Shown here in pieces: positions 1-11,489 of a stretch of 64,000 bases of DNA. This DNA comes from Cryptomeria japonica (lineage: Eukaryota > Streptophyta > Pinopsida > Cupressales > Cupressaceae): assembly GCF_030272615.1 (NCBI RefSeq), contig NC_081415.1, positions 630,517,240 to 630,581,239 on the forward strand, in the 5' to 3' direction. The number at the start of each line of letters is the position of its first letter. Position 1 is the first letter of the stretch. The translations under genes and the position numbers were made by a program. The notes under the pieces are model-generated. The model was not told the origin of the DNA. It saw nothing but the letters and a program-made list of their open reading frames with translations, and ran no database searches.

Positions 1-1236
1 GGAGAAAATTTCTCAATTTGGGCTCTAAAAAGAACAACACAAAATTTTCTTTTTCGCAAAAATAGAGCTTAAAAAAGAACCTCACCATCCTTTGGTGCAT
101 AAAAGGATCCACTTTCATTTTTGCAAAGGAAAGAACCTCACCACAAAAGTTTTGTTACAATTAAAGAGGGAAGTGATTCCCCTTTTGTTTACCGATCTTT
201 ATTTGTTGACCAAATCGAACCTTTTGCTTTGTTGACGTGGTTATTTCCTTAGATTAAATAATCATTGCTTTCAGGAAGTAAAATTAACACCATGCTTTTC
301 TTGGAGCAACATCTCCCAATAGAGATGAAAAAATCACTGAATTGAAGGTTTAAAGGAATTTGTGATTGCCTTGAATTGAAAGAGGAAGGTATATGCTCTC
401 CCTTTAACTGGGTGATCCAAAAAACTAGACCTCTCTTAAAAAGCTTTCTTTCCTTCAAAAGAATTTTACATCCTTTAGCAGGTCTGCCTTCCTGAGGAGT
501 TGAAATCAACTCTTAAAGTTGTTTATGGCCGGTGTGAAGGGAACGACCTAAGTGGGAAACGGCTTTGACGCCAAGTATTCCAACCCACTATAATCAAAAG
601 TGGAAAGTGACGAAAGTCCTTTTCAACGGTTGCGCGCAGCGATTAGCCTTCCCCCAGTATCCTCGAGATACGTAAAGCCTTTGTTCTAAAGGTTGGGAAG
701 CCTCCTGAGGGAGTTTATCACTGACAGCCGAATAGGAAGCCTGATTACGAACCATAGAAATAGAAGCTTTGAACCGAGTCAGTAACCAGACATTTATAAC
801 ATCATAGTGCAAGGGTGGGGAAGAATCTGCCCCCAAGATTACTCACCATATATCTCCCAAGATAACTACTCAACTGTGAAGCAATTCACTTTGAGTTAAT
901 TTCTGGCAAAAGGCAAAAAAACGAGCGCCCTCTAGGGGGTGACACGGCTGTTTGAGCTGACGGAGTATCAAGACTAGTGGGCTATGATGTTCTTTATGAC
1001 CTTTGAATAAAGAGTCTTTCTAAAGTGTATTATTCGTATCCAAACCTGTTAAAACATTGGGGATTTGAACACATCCTCGCAGAACATACACTTTTTGTTA
1101 GATTAGGCAAAATAGTTGTACTTTTTGTGTCGTGCTTGCATTTACTACTTCAGAAAATCATCCATCAAACCTGAAAAATTCACAACAAGAATCCAAAATT
1201 TATTAAAAAACCAACCAAAGGAAAAATCAAAGCAGT
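1..1236 (+). other. Retrotransposon leader, no gene seen
   Basis: AT-rich sequence upstream of gag. Short ORFs here (for example minus strand 249-509 and 594-836) show no recognisable domain and look like chance. No TG...CA LTR boundary or tRNA primer-binding site is recognised. Positions 1146-1166 are a perfect inverted match to 10389-10409. Confidence 0.5.
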
Positions 1237-1615
1237 TTAGCACGTAAGAGCAACTTCTTAGCACGTGAGGTACTTTTGTTAGTGCATCCAACCATCAAGT
1301 TAGCACGTCGGTTCCAAACAGTAGCGTTTTATCCCAAAATCAAAACAGTGTTAAAACATTTAGCGCATCAAAAAAATAGTATAGCGTGTGGAAGCATCAG
1401 CTTAGCGCGTGGAAGCTAAACATTAGCGCATCAGGTTCACAAGTTAGCGTGTCACAGGCCCAGGCTAGCGAATGACTTTTTAAACAAGTAGAAAACAATT
1501 TTTTTTAAAATCAAAACTTTAGCGCGTGTCTCGGGGCAGCCTAGTGCGTGTGGTCATTATTTTAGCACGTGGAGTAATTTTGGTAGCACATGTCGTCCCT
1601 GTTTTAGTACGTGAT
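1237..1615 (+). repeat. TAGCGCGT-type motif array in the gag leader
   Basis: About 16 degenerate copies of TTAGCGCGT / TAGCACGT / TAGCGCAT, spaced about 15-60 bp apart (for example near 1239, 1258, 1300, 1361, 1402, 1423, 1521, 1561, 1604). Spacers are not conserved. The reverse complement of the same motif forms a second array at 13786-14232. Confidence 0.85.
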
Positions 1616-2013
1616 CAAAAACATATAGACAGAGAGAAAAACAGTGAGGAATTTTAAAAATTTTGAAAACATTTTCAAAAGCCTCTCATTATCAAACAAC
1701 ATTTTTCACTAAAACGGAGTAGCGAAAACAAACCGTTAAAACTATTTCTTGAGCTAAATTTGTGTCAAAACAAACGTTGTAAAAATCCTAAGCTGATTGC
1801 ACGATAAAACATGTCTATCTTATCATAATCCGGAAACCTCATCATCAGTATCAACAAAATCATTTACCATCTTACGGATTTCATCTCAAAAACACTTGTT
1901 TAAAAATTTCAAGTTGTCAAATCAAGTCTCCATATCGGGAGGTTTTTATCCATATCATTTGACATGCTTTGTCGTGAAGGGGCATCTAAACCTTCACTTT
2001 GATAAAGTAAGAC

Positions 2014-2466
2014 TTGAAATTTTTCAAACAAGCTCAACTGAATCCAAACAAATCAAAGGAAACCATTGATCACTCATGCATGACTAATCCCCATATTCTG
2101 AGAAGAAAGAACCTTTATCGTAACATCACGTTGAAGAAACAACAACCTAGTTTTTCCAAGTTCATCAAGAGAAATAAGTTTTTATACATCAATCGTCAAC
2201 TCTTCAAATCTCATCGGGTATTCCTTCATCACGTCAAACATTATATCCAAAACAAATCCAGCGAATTTGACAAGGAGCCCTTAAAAACAAGAGCCTACTG
2301 TCAAAAGTCTGCTTTTAATCAAATCATAAACCGCAGAGGAAAAATCAATCCGGCATTCTTGCCCGATGAGTGTATCACTTATAACACATCTCAACCAGAA
2401 CCACCCACCCCCGAGCAACACATCGAAGAGGATTTTGTCCCCTTTGTCACAAAAATTTTCTACTAA
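2014..2466 (+). CDS. Hypothetical ORF upstream of gag
   Basis: Uninterrupted 150-codon frame just before gag, basic in its first two thirds and Pro/Glu-rich near the end (PEPPTPEQHIEEDF). It is in a different frame from gag and ends 58 bp before the gag ATG. No domain is recognised. Ogre-type Tat elements are known to carry an extra ORF before gag, so this may be a remnant of such a frame, but survival of an open frame by chance in AT-rich DNA is also possible. The first codon is uncertain; the stop at 2464 is clear. Confidence 0.35.
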   Translation: MKFFKQAQLNPNKSKETIDHSCMTNPHILRRKNLYRNITLKKQQPSFSKFIKRNKFLYINRQLFKSHRVFLHHVKHYIQNKSSEFDKEPLKTRAYCQKSAFNQIINRRGKINPAFLPDECITYNTSQPEPPTPEQHIEEDFVPFVTKIFY

Positions 2467-2524
2467 AATGCTTGTTACTCACTCTCAAAGAAACCAACAA
2501 AGCTAGACACACGCAGAGTCTAGT

Positions 2525-4640
2525 ATGAATCGAAGGTTGTCAAATCCTTTTGAAGTTCCACACTTAGAAGAAACTGAAATTTCTGAAGCGCTTCTTCAGG
2601 AATGTCAGGAAAACCCTTCATTCCAAAAACTTGTAGAAAGGCTTATGGAAACTGACAAAGAAAAGTATCTGCTCATGCTCACAAGTAAAGGTGTTAAACT
2701 TCCCGAAGATTTAGACACAAACATCTTCAGAACTGGATCTCGACAATATGCATATCAAGAACAACAAAGAGAAGAAGAAACTCGTAACCTTGAACAACAC
2801 ATACCTGAGCAACACATTCCAGAACAACGTATACCAGAAATGTGTATACCTGAGCTAGAAACTCCATAGCAAAATATACCATTTAACACACCTTTTCAGC
2901 TAAGAACTAATACAAGGGAAGAGTTTCTTCCTCGACAAAATAATGCACCTTTGGTTGCTCTTACTCAACAAATGCAAATGTTACAAAGACAAATACATGA
3001 CATGCAACAAGGGACAACAGTGCAGTACTCTTTAAACGAAATCTGTCCTTATCCATTTGACAAAAGATTGAACATGGTGCCTTTTCCTCCAAACTCAAGC
3101 ATTCCCAGATTTGATAAATATGATGGGAAAAGCGATCCTCGACATCATGTTCGAGAATTTTGCACAATGAGTCTTGAATTTTCTCATGATGTCACCTATC
3201 TAATGAGGTTATTCCCAAGAAGCCTGGGAGGGCAAACAATGGAATGGTTATCCAAAATTACACCACCTGTCAGATCATTTGATGAATTGGTTAACAAATT
3301 CATAACCCAATACTCCTATAACATCCAACATGCCATAACCATGCTAGATGTTTGCAACACCAAACAAAAGAACAACGAAACATTCATGATATTCCTTCAA
3401 CAATGGTGACGTATGGTCTCCAGATATCCTCGAGATATTCCTAAAAAGGAGAAAATGGAAATCTTCATTGAAAATTTGAATGGTGAAATGAGTTACAGGC
3501 TAAAACTTCAATGCATACCGTCTTTCGCTAAATTGATTGAAAATGGCATTCAAGTAGAGGAAGCGTGTGTCAAAAAGGGAACACTCAAATTCTACAAGGA
3601 AGGAACAAACTCATCAAACTACAATAACCAAAACAACAGCAGCCTAGACAAATCTCGATTTTGGACTCGAAACAAAAACGAAGGCAACAATGAATCACAT
3701 GATCCAAAATCTAAGCAACCAGTGCTTGCATTATCCGGAAATCCTCAAAATACGAAAAATCCTAAAAATGCTAATCCAAATGCTAACACATATGCACCAA
3801 ACACCGATCAAGGACAACTCAACACGAACAACACCAATGATACTCAAAGCAAAAACATGAATCCAGGACCTAACAACAATTCACGCAACAACACGAACAA
3901 TTTCCAAAAGCGTATCTTCACACCACTAGGGCAATCACTAGAATCAGCATTCAAAGAACTTCTAGCAAACAAAATTCTCTCCTTGCCTACAATTAGCAAC
4001 TATGAACCCCAAATCAAACCACCTTGGTGGAATGATTCACACTATTGTGATTTCCATCGTAACAAGGGTCATCGGACGAACGATTGCATGAGATTGAAAC
4101 ACATGGTGCAAGACATGATTGATCAAGGTGACTTAACAGTAGATGGTCTCAAAACAAATGGTGATCATGGAGCCTTTAAAAATCCTCTCCCAAATTACAA
4201 CAAAGATGGAGCTTCAACCTCGAATGATACACACGGAGCTCGTATCAACAATATCTACAACAACACCATAAATCACATATCAGCTGAAGATCATCAAGTA
4301 AATGTCATCACCATCCGAGATCGGCGTGATCATGAATCTGTCAATGTAACAACCCGAACTCAGAAATATGTCTTAAAAGGACATACGTCACCTACAACGA
4401 CCACACCAAAAATCCAATATGACTTGGTTAGCCAACTACACAAAACTCCAGCTCAGATATCTATACTAGAATTGCTGAAACTATCACCGAAGTACAAAGA
4501 CATATTGGAACAAGCACTATTGGAAACCAATGTACCTCAAAATCTGGATACAGACAGATTTCAAGCCATGGTCGCCCATATGACAGGACCTCATAACCTC
4601 ACCTTCTCAGAGCATGACAATGCTTCCTTGAGTCATCCGC
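2525..4640 (+). pseudogene. gag: Ty3/gypsy gag (Tat lineage), degenerate
   Basis: Capsid/nucleocapsid polyprotein of the retrotransposon particle. The frame starts at ATG 2525 and stays in one phase to 6547, broken by TAG at 2867 and TGA at 3407 within gag. Capsid-like sequence (PRFDKYDGKSDPRHHVREF at about 3107-3163, then FPRSLGGQTMEWL) matches the retrotransposon gag domain. An Asn/Thr-rich linker follows (about 3600-3900). At about 4045-4095 there is a zinc-knuckle-like motif with C..H...GH....C spacing (YCDFHRNKGHRTNDC). Both stops fit loss of CAG or CGA codons by C-to-T change. Confidence 0.85.
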
Positions 4641-5236
4641 ATAACACTCCTCTCCATATCGAAGTCATTGTTTGCAAACATCGAGTAAAAAGAGTCTTAA
4701 TAGATGGAGGAGCTGGACTTAATATATGTACTTTAAAGCTTATCCGTGCATTAGGCTTCTCAGAAGAGTCTATTGATCCCTGCAAGAAGATTACCATAAA
4801 GGCATATGATGATGAGTAAAGGTCCTCTAAAGGAACTGTGATGTTACCCATTCAAGTGGGACCAGTGCAAAAAGATACTATGTGTCACGTCTTAGACATA
4901 GATCTCACCTACAATATTTTGTTAGGGCGACCCTGGATACATGAAATGCAAGCAGTACCTTCTACGTATCACCAGTGTGTCAAATTTCCTTATGACGGAC
5001 AAGAAATCTCCATATCTGCTTATCACAATCCATTTCAACATTTCAACGCAATGGGGGCAGCCCAAGACAGTTTGGTTCCTCATAATAGAGAAAAGCAGCG
5101 ATCTTCAACATCAGATCTACAAACAACAAAGCCCAACTCCTTATCTGGAGATTTCAAGCAAAAAATGCAAATCAAAGACCAAGGCATGGGAGAATACTCT
5201 TTGGAGCCCTTATGTTTGGCCAAATTGCCAACATAA
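4641..5236 (+). pseudogene. Retroviral-type aspartic protease of the Tat element
   Basis: Pepsin-like half-domain that would release gag and pol products. Active-site motif LIDGGAGLN at about 4696-4722, with DGG where many families have DSG or DTG; the flap and C-terminal part include ILLGRPWIHEM (about 4916-4948). Same reading frame as gag, so gag and protease were one polyprotein. TAA at 4817 splits the domain just after the catalytic loop, and TAA at 5234 ends the next block. Confidence 0.85.
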
Positions 5237-6547
5237 CCTAGATCTCATGGATTGCCTACTACATCAACGCATCTGGTAACTCAGCCCATCACCAAATTTG
5301 ATGGTACCTTCATCCAATTGGGCACTCTAGCACATGAATCAGAAGACAAGGATATTCTTAGTTGGTTATACAAAGATGAGGAAGAAGGTAATAGAGCAGC
5401 TGCTCTAGACATTGTTCTACCTACACACCTGTATGGAAAAGGATACTTAATCATGCAACAAATGGGATATGACAGTAAAGGACCTATTGGGAAATGCAAA
5501 GGAATCACTGAACCCATAGATCTTCCTTCACAGCCCAGTAGAAACAAAGCAGGATTGGGTTGTAAGCTCACTTTCCTATTAAAAAAGTTGCCCTGCATAA
5601 CTGCAAAGCCTCAATGGAAAGAAAAGAAGAAATACAAAGAAGAATCCTGGCAGGAAACACTCTTTAAATCAGCAGAAACAATCCGCAAGACACGGGAACG
5701 TCAAGATCAGAAGTTACATCAGGAAAAGCTTCTAAGCCACAAGAAGGTCATATCTGCAGTAGTAGCTCATATTCAAACACCAATATCTCAAGAACAAATA
5801 ATATCATCTCCGGATACCATTATTCCTCCCCGAGGAAGCACAGTCTATGAACAAATACAGAAAGTAGAAGCAGGATCTGACATAGAATCAACAAAAACTA
5901 TTAAAATGGTATCCATCATCAAAGACTTGTTTTCACCATGCAACATACCTGTTTATAGCACTGATAAAATCTGGGATGATGCCTCAAAGACTGATTCCAA
6001 TGAATATGAATGGGGTACCTGCTCCAATGCTACTACAGATATCCCTAATGATACTGATTCCATATCCCTTTCTCAAGAAGAACATAACGCAGAAGATAGA
6101 CCTCTTGAATTTGGACCACAGAATATCTATGATGCCAAGGAAAGCGAACAGAAACATTATGAACAAGTCTATACGGAAGATAATACCATCGAAGACCTTG
6201 ATGAAATCCTGGACTTCTTTAAAACCAAGAACAATCACAATGAAAACTCTGTCCTAACACTTACAATAGCAGAACTTGATCCACCTAACGATTCCTTACC
6301 ACTTGTCTTTCCTGACCTCATCAACTGGGATGAACCTAAAATCCATGATATACCAATTTTCCCAGATGATGAATCTATTATCCATTACGTATGTACCGTA
6401 AATCCTGAAATAGGCTCTACCAGTGAACAAAGTAACGATGTCTGCCAATCAAGGAGTGCCAAGTCTCTCAGTTGCAAAAATAAACCAAATGAAAGATTTG
6501 ATGCTGAAAACCAGTCAATGGCAGCTCTAGATCACAAAAAAAGGTAA
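5237..6547 (+). pseudogene. Protease-RT linker with G-patch-like segment
   Basis: About 430 codons in the gag frame between protease and reverse transcriptase. Near 5455-5575 a glycine-rich stretch (MGYDSKGPIGKCKGITEPI then KAGLGCK) resembles the G-patch RNA-binding motif, which is found fused near proteases in some retroelements. The rest is acidic and low in recognisable motifs (Asp/Glu-rich from 5950 to 6400). The frame ends at TAA 6545, directly after a run of seven A (6536-6542); the reverse-transcriptase frame is the -1 phase and is open across this point. A one-base deletion in the A run is the simplest explanation. Confidence 0.65.
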
Positions 6548-7690
6548 AAATAAAGGACACATTTGAGGGTGAAAACCTTTTTAAGGTACCTAACGATGGG
6601 AGACTTGACACTCTTCCTGAGCACTTTCATGAGCGATCACCCATATTGATTGAACCCCCTCAATCAATCAACATTGGTACCACAGAAGCAGTCAAAAACA
6701 TACACCTTGTAGAATCTCTGACAGAGGAAGAAAGATCAACATTCATCGTTTTCTTTAAAGAACAGCAAATTAACTTTGCTTGGTCATATGCCGATATGCC
6801 AGGAGTGGATCCACACTTAATCATGCATCACTTGTCCATCTCTTCAGGAGTTAAACCAGTCAAGCAAAAGCTACGAAAGATGAATCCACAGGTAGCACTC
6901 ATGGTCAAAACTGAACTAAAGAAACTATTGGATGTCGGATTCATCCGACCCATTGACTATGCAGAATGGATTTCCAACATCATTTCAGTATCAAAACCAG
7001 ATGGTAGTATCAGAATATGCACTGACTTCAGAGACGTCAATAAAGCTTGTCCAAAAGACGACTTTTCTCTACCCAGTATCGACATAATTGTAGATCTCAT
7101 AGCAGGGCATGCAATGCTCTCACTAATGGACGGTTTCTCAGGCTATAATCAAATCAAAATAGCCCCAGAGGATCAAGATAAAACCGCATTCACTTGTCTT
7201 TGGGGAACATACTGTTGGAATATTATTCCTTTTGGCTTGAAGAATGCAGGGGCCACTTATCAAAGAGCAATGACAACAATCTTTCATGACATGATGCACA
7301 CATTTATGGAAGATTACATGGATGATTTACTAGCTAAATCCTTCACTAGAGCGGAACATCTCAGCATCCTGACAAAGATCTTTGATCGCTTGGAGAAATT
7401 CCAAGTCAGACTCAACCCTAAGAAGTGTGTCTTCGGGGTTACATCAGGCAAATTACTAGGCTACATAGTCTCAGCTAAAGGTATCGAAGTAGATCCAGCA
7501 AAGGTACAAGCCATTATGGAAATGCCCCCACCAAAGAATATCAATCAATTCAGATCTCTACAAGGATGACTTCAATCAATCAGGTGATTCATCACTCAGC
7601 TAGTAGATAAAAGTCTACCATTTAACCATTTACTCCACAAAAATGTACCATTCAGATGCGAGACCAAGTGTGCAGAATCTTTTTACCAAA
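6548..7690 (+). pseudogene. pol: Reverse transcriptase of the Tat element
   Basis: RNA-dependent DNA polymerase. In frame from about 6538. Motifs in order: VKTELKKLLDVGFIRP (about 6904-6951), SIRICTDFRDVNKACP (about 7006-7053), LSLMDGFSGYNQI (about 7120-7158), FGLKNAGATYQRAM (about 7231-7272), catalytic YMDD box at about 7315-7326 (DYMDDLLAKS), and LGYIVSAKGIEVDPAKV (about 7456-7506). TGA stops at 7567 and 7585 interrupt the conserved connection region; both replace positions where CGA (Arg) fits. The protein runs on in the same frame into RNase H. Confidence 0.92.
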
Positions 7691-8133
7691 TCAAACAGTA
7701 CCTGATGAATCCACCAGTTCTAGTACCACCAATCACAGGAAAGCCTCTTATCCTATATATCTCAACAACAGATATATCGTTGGGGGCACTATTGGCACAA
7801 GAAAATCAACAAGGAAAGGAACGAGCCATATATTATATCAATAGGACATTGAATGGCTATGAACTCAACTATACGTTCATTGAAAAGGCTTGCCTAACAG
7901 TGGTCTTCGCATCTCAGAAGTTCTGACATTATATGCTAGCACACACCATTAAGCTAGTCGCAAAAATTGATCCTCTCAAATATCTACTCAACAAGGTAGC
8001 TCTTATAGGCCGATTGGCTAAATGGGTCATGATTCTCAGTGAATTTGACATCCAATACACAGAAAGATGAGCCATCAAAGGACAAGCAATTGCAGATCAG
8101 CTAGCTAAAGCACCGCTACCAGGAAAACAAACC
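7691..8133 (+). pseudogene. First RNase H domain (Ty3/gypsy type), broken
   Basis: RNase H that follows the reverse transcriptase in Ty3/gypsy pol. Seen: MNPPVLVPPITGKPL, then ISLGALLAQE at about 7777-7806, AIYYINRTLNGYELNYT (about 7828-7878), and a tail containing AIKGQAIADQLAKAP just before 8134. The usual first catalytic Asp position reads LYISTTDISLGA, with the Asp slightly displaced. TGA at 7924 and 8068 both sit where CGA would restore Arg. Same frame as reverse transcriptase. Confidence 0.8.
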
Positions 8134-8580
8134 ATGGAGATTGAATTTCCAGACAGGGACGTTCTTGCTCTTTCTATCAAACAATGGACCCTATACTTTG
8201 ACGGATCCTACACACAACATGGTTCAGGTGCTGGCATTCTATTCATCACTCCTGACGGACACACTATACCAAGATCATATAGGCTTATGTTCCCGTGCAC
8301 AAATAATGTGGCTGAATATGAGGCATTGGTTATAGGCATCAAGATGGTTGTCGAATGGAAAATCACAGAGTTAAAGGTCTATGGAGACTCACAACTAGTC
8401 ATCAATCAAATCAACAACGACTATCAGACAAAGGATGACAAGCTGCTACCCTACAAGCGAATGGTGGATGACTTCAAACAGTATTTTGTGCACATCACCT
8501 TTGAGCAAATACCTAGATTGAACAACAAAGCAGCCGATGCAATGGCTACTATCACTTCATTACTACAAATTCCAGCGCAA
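8134..8580 (+). pseudogene. Second RNase H (plant aRNase HI-like) of the Tat element
   Basis: Additional RNase H acquired by the Tat lineage. The four acidic catalytic positions are visible: Asp in WTLYFDGSYTQHGSGAG (about 8182-8232), Glu in NNVAEYEALVIG (about 8302-8337), Asp in VYGDSQLVINQI (about 8377-8412), and Asp in NNKAADAMAT (about 8521-8550). This 450-bp stretch is uninterrupted. It continues in frame into integrase. Its presence is the best single marker assigning the element to Tat. Confidence 0.9.
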
Positions 8581-9936
8581 CAGAGTCGTTATGAGTTTCT
8601 GGTAGAGCAATTGTTCTCCCCCACCTATAACCACTCTGAATCCCATGTTATCTATGCATTGACTAGTTCAGATTCTTCGTTATATGGACCAATATATGAC
8701 TCCCTCAAGAACAATATCTTACCAATTGACCAATCCCATAACCAAAAATGTAACTTTATCTGGCAAGCTGCCTGTTATACCCTTACCGCTGATACTTTGT
8801 ATCGTCGAGGTCTCGATGGTACTCTTCTTCGTTGCCTTGATCATAATGATTACAATTCCGCTTTACACGAGCTTCACGAAGGTATTTGTGGCACACATTC
8901 AAGTGGTACTACTCTTGCTAAAAAACTTCTAAGGATGGGATACTACTGGCCTACAATGGAGAAAGACTCATATCACTTCGCCAAGAAATGTCCTAAATGT
9001 CAGATCCATGGTAATCTAATACATGTACCAGCACAGGAACTATAGCCATTCACGACATCCTGGCCCTTTTGTCAGTGGGGACTAGACTTAGTTGGCAAAA
9101 TTCATCCTTCATCTTCAAATGGACACAAGTTTATTATAACGGCAATAGAATACTTTACCAAATGGATAGAAGCAGTTCCCATGACCACAGTGACTAGGAA
9201 ACAAATTGCCTCTTTTATCCTCAATTATCTAATCTGCAGATATGGTATTCCAAGTTCAATCATCACAGATAATGGACGACCTTTTAAAAACCAAGATGTA
9301 CAAGAACTATGTGAAAAATTCAAAATCCAACATCGGTTTTCTACACCATACTACCCATAGGGAAATGGTCAAGCAGAAGCATCTAACAAGACAATACTAA
9401 AAATCCTAAAAAAAACAGTGAATGATGCAGGCAAAGATTGGCACGTCCAACTCAATCCAGCACTTTGGGCATACAGAACCAGCATCTGCACACCTACAAG
9501 AGCAACACCATACTCATTGGTATATGGATCAGAAGCCATTTTACCCCTGGAAGTAGAAATCTCATCTCTTAGAGTCTCTTTGAAAGGTTTAATCCCAGAT
9601 GAAAAGTATCGAGTTAACCGACTGCAAGAACTTGAATTATTAGATGAATGATGTCAGCATGCTTACACTCATCTCAAAGCATATCAACAACACATGTGCA
9701 GGGGCTACAATCACAAGGTCATCCCTCGCAACTTCAAAGTTGGTGACCTAGTCCTCAAAGAAAATCCAAGAAATCAGCAAGATCAAGAAAAGAAAGGGAA
9801 GTTTGAACCTAACTGGTTGGGTCCCTATGTCATCATATCAGTCTATGGATCAGGTGCCTATCAGCTAACAACTTCAGCAGGAGATGTGCTCGACGAACCA
9901 ACTAACAGCATCCATCTAAAGAAGTACTACACTTAA
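8581..9936 (+). pseudogene. Integrase of the Tat element
   Basis: DDE integrase. N-terminal HHCC zinc module at about 8869-9004 (ELHEGICGTH, then CPKCQ). Core: first Asp in WGLDLVG (about 9076), second in IITDNGRPF (about 9262), Glu in [10 protein letters not shown] (about 9361). C-terminal GPY module: NWLGPYVIISVYGSGAYQL (about 9811-9867). No chromodomain follows, as expected for Tat. TAG at 9043 and 9358 and TGA at 9649 interrupt it; the Tyr-Pro-Gln-Gly context around 9358 makes CAG-to-TAG very likely. The natural stop is TAA at 9934. Confidence 0.92.
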
Positions 9937-11489
9937 GTAGCCTAGTGCACGGAAAAAGCCAAAACAAGCAAAAAAATCAAAAAATCTAAAAAAAAAAGTA
10001 CAATAAAAACAAATGGTGAAAACCTGGTAAACAGGTGCTCTTGTGAAAGAATGGTTCCTCTATCTATCTCCATACCATTTTATCCGTACAAACACTATCG
10101 GCCATTGCCCGACACTTAGCACATATCCATTCAGAACATACTTAACGCAGTCACTATCCTGGTTTATCCATATATATCCTCTTAACACATTCCACCATGG
10201 CTTGGAAATCACTGTACATATTCACATCAAGAGGCACACTCAGCTAGGGGCATTAAAATTGTCAAAACTTGCGAACATTCAAGATGTCAAAAACTAGAAG
10301 CAAAACTCTGCAGTATGGCATCCAACAAACAAAACTACACTTCATCGCAAAACAAAACAAAACAAAAAAAATTCACAGAAATATCAAGGATGGATGATTT
10401 TCTGAAGTACTGAATGTTGCATTATCGCATAAAAATCTTGATTAGTTTTGCATTTTGAACTTTTTAAATTATTGGATTCTATTCCTTTTTAAATGCTTCA
10501 AAGCTAGAGATCATGGGGAACTTCCAATATTTTCTTAGTCTTCTGTCTGGGAGGCGATCACTTGTACTGTGTGAATACTTGCCTCGAGATGTGATACATC
10601 GAATATCACTGAAGGCCTGATCCCACTTCACGCATACAAATGATTTAATCTTGTCTGTTTATGCAATCCGCACTCAGGTCGTCCTGGTTCAATTATACCT
10701 TGATGCTTGTGCTATCTTGCAAAATCAAACATCATGTAAATTTTTCTCAGGTCATCATGGTTTAATTATACCATTATGCTTGTATAAATTTTCAACATAT
10801 CCTAAACAAATCAATGCTCAATGATGATACCTACAAAGAAAGCAAACAACATATGGTTGTATCGGGATAACAAATGCAGAATGAGGATGCTCCAAAAAAA
10901 TAGTTGCATATCATTTTACAATTAGTTATATAGTTGCATATCATTTTAACATAGTTGCATATCATTTTCCAATTAATTGCATATCATTTTTCACTTAGTT
11001 ACATATCATTATCATACATCTCAAAGATACATTTCACAGCATATAAAATCATACATCTCATTTTCAAGATACATCTCACAAACATATTAAAAGCATACAT
11101 CCTGCATCATACATTATATCATATATTTAAACATTGCATCATCATCACATAACGAAAAGAACACATAAGCACATCCATCCATATAAATGCACCACATGAT
11201 CAAAGATAATGATGTCGTGTGTGTGTATATATATATATATATATCTCCAAAAATGATAAAAATGTACAAAATCTATCATCTCGGTGTCCAGTACAAAGAA
11301 TACAATGATCAAAAATACAACAGAGACCACGTCTCTCAAGTATGGCTATCCCCTGATGGAGATGGTCTGGCTCCAGATGTCCCTACCCCTGGATCTCCAG
11401 GGGGATCCTGTCTCGATGGCCCTGTCACACCTCGGCTCTCGAACCGTGACCCGGTATCTCGAGATCGACTAGATCTTGACTGTGTGAAG
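9937..11489 (+). other. 3' untranslated part of the Tat element with short repeats
   Basis: No gene recognised. Contains a partial duplication of about 38 bp (10672-10710 and 10746-10784, both with CTCAGGTC...TAATTATACC), a cluster of TAGTTGCATATCATTTT repeats (about 10899-11010) and ATACATC repeats to about 11110, then a short AT run at 11227-11244. Positions 10389-10409 pair perfectly with 1146-1166. Confidence 0.6.

Noticed and set aside
594-836. Small minus-strand ORF in the leader
   Set aside because: No recognisable domain, no supporting context, length expected by chance.
1237-1615. CRISPR-like spaced repeats
   Set aside because: The motif is short and degenerate with variable spacing inside a plant retrotransposon; there is no repeat-spacer regularity and no cas gene.
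6536-6560. Programmed -1 frameshift between gag-pro and pol at an A-rich site
   Set aside because: The seven A are not in the phase of a canonical slippery heptamer and the copy has many other lesions, so a one-base deletion is simpler.
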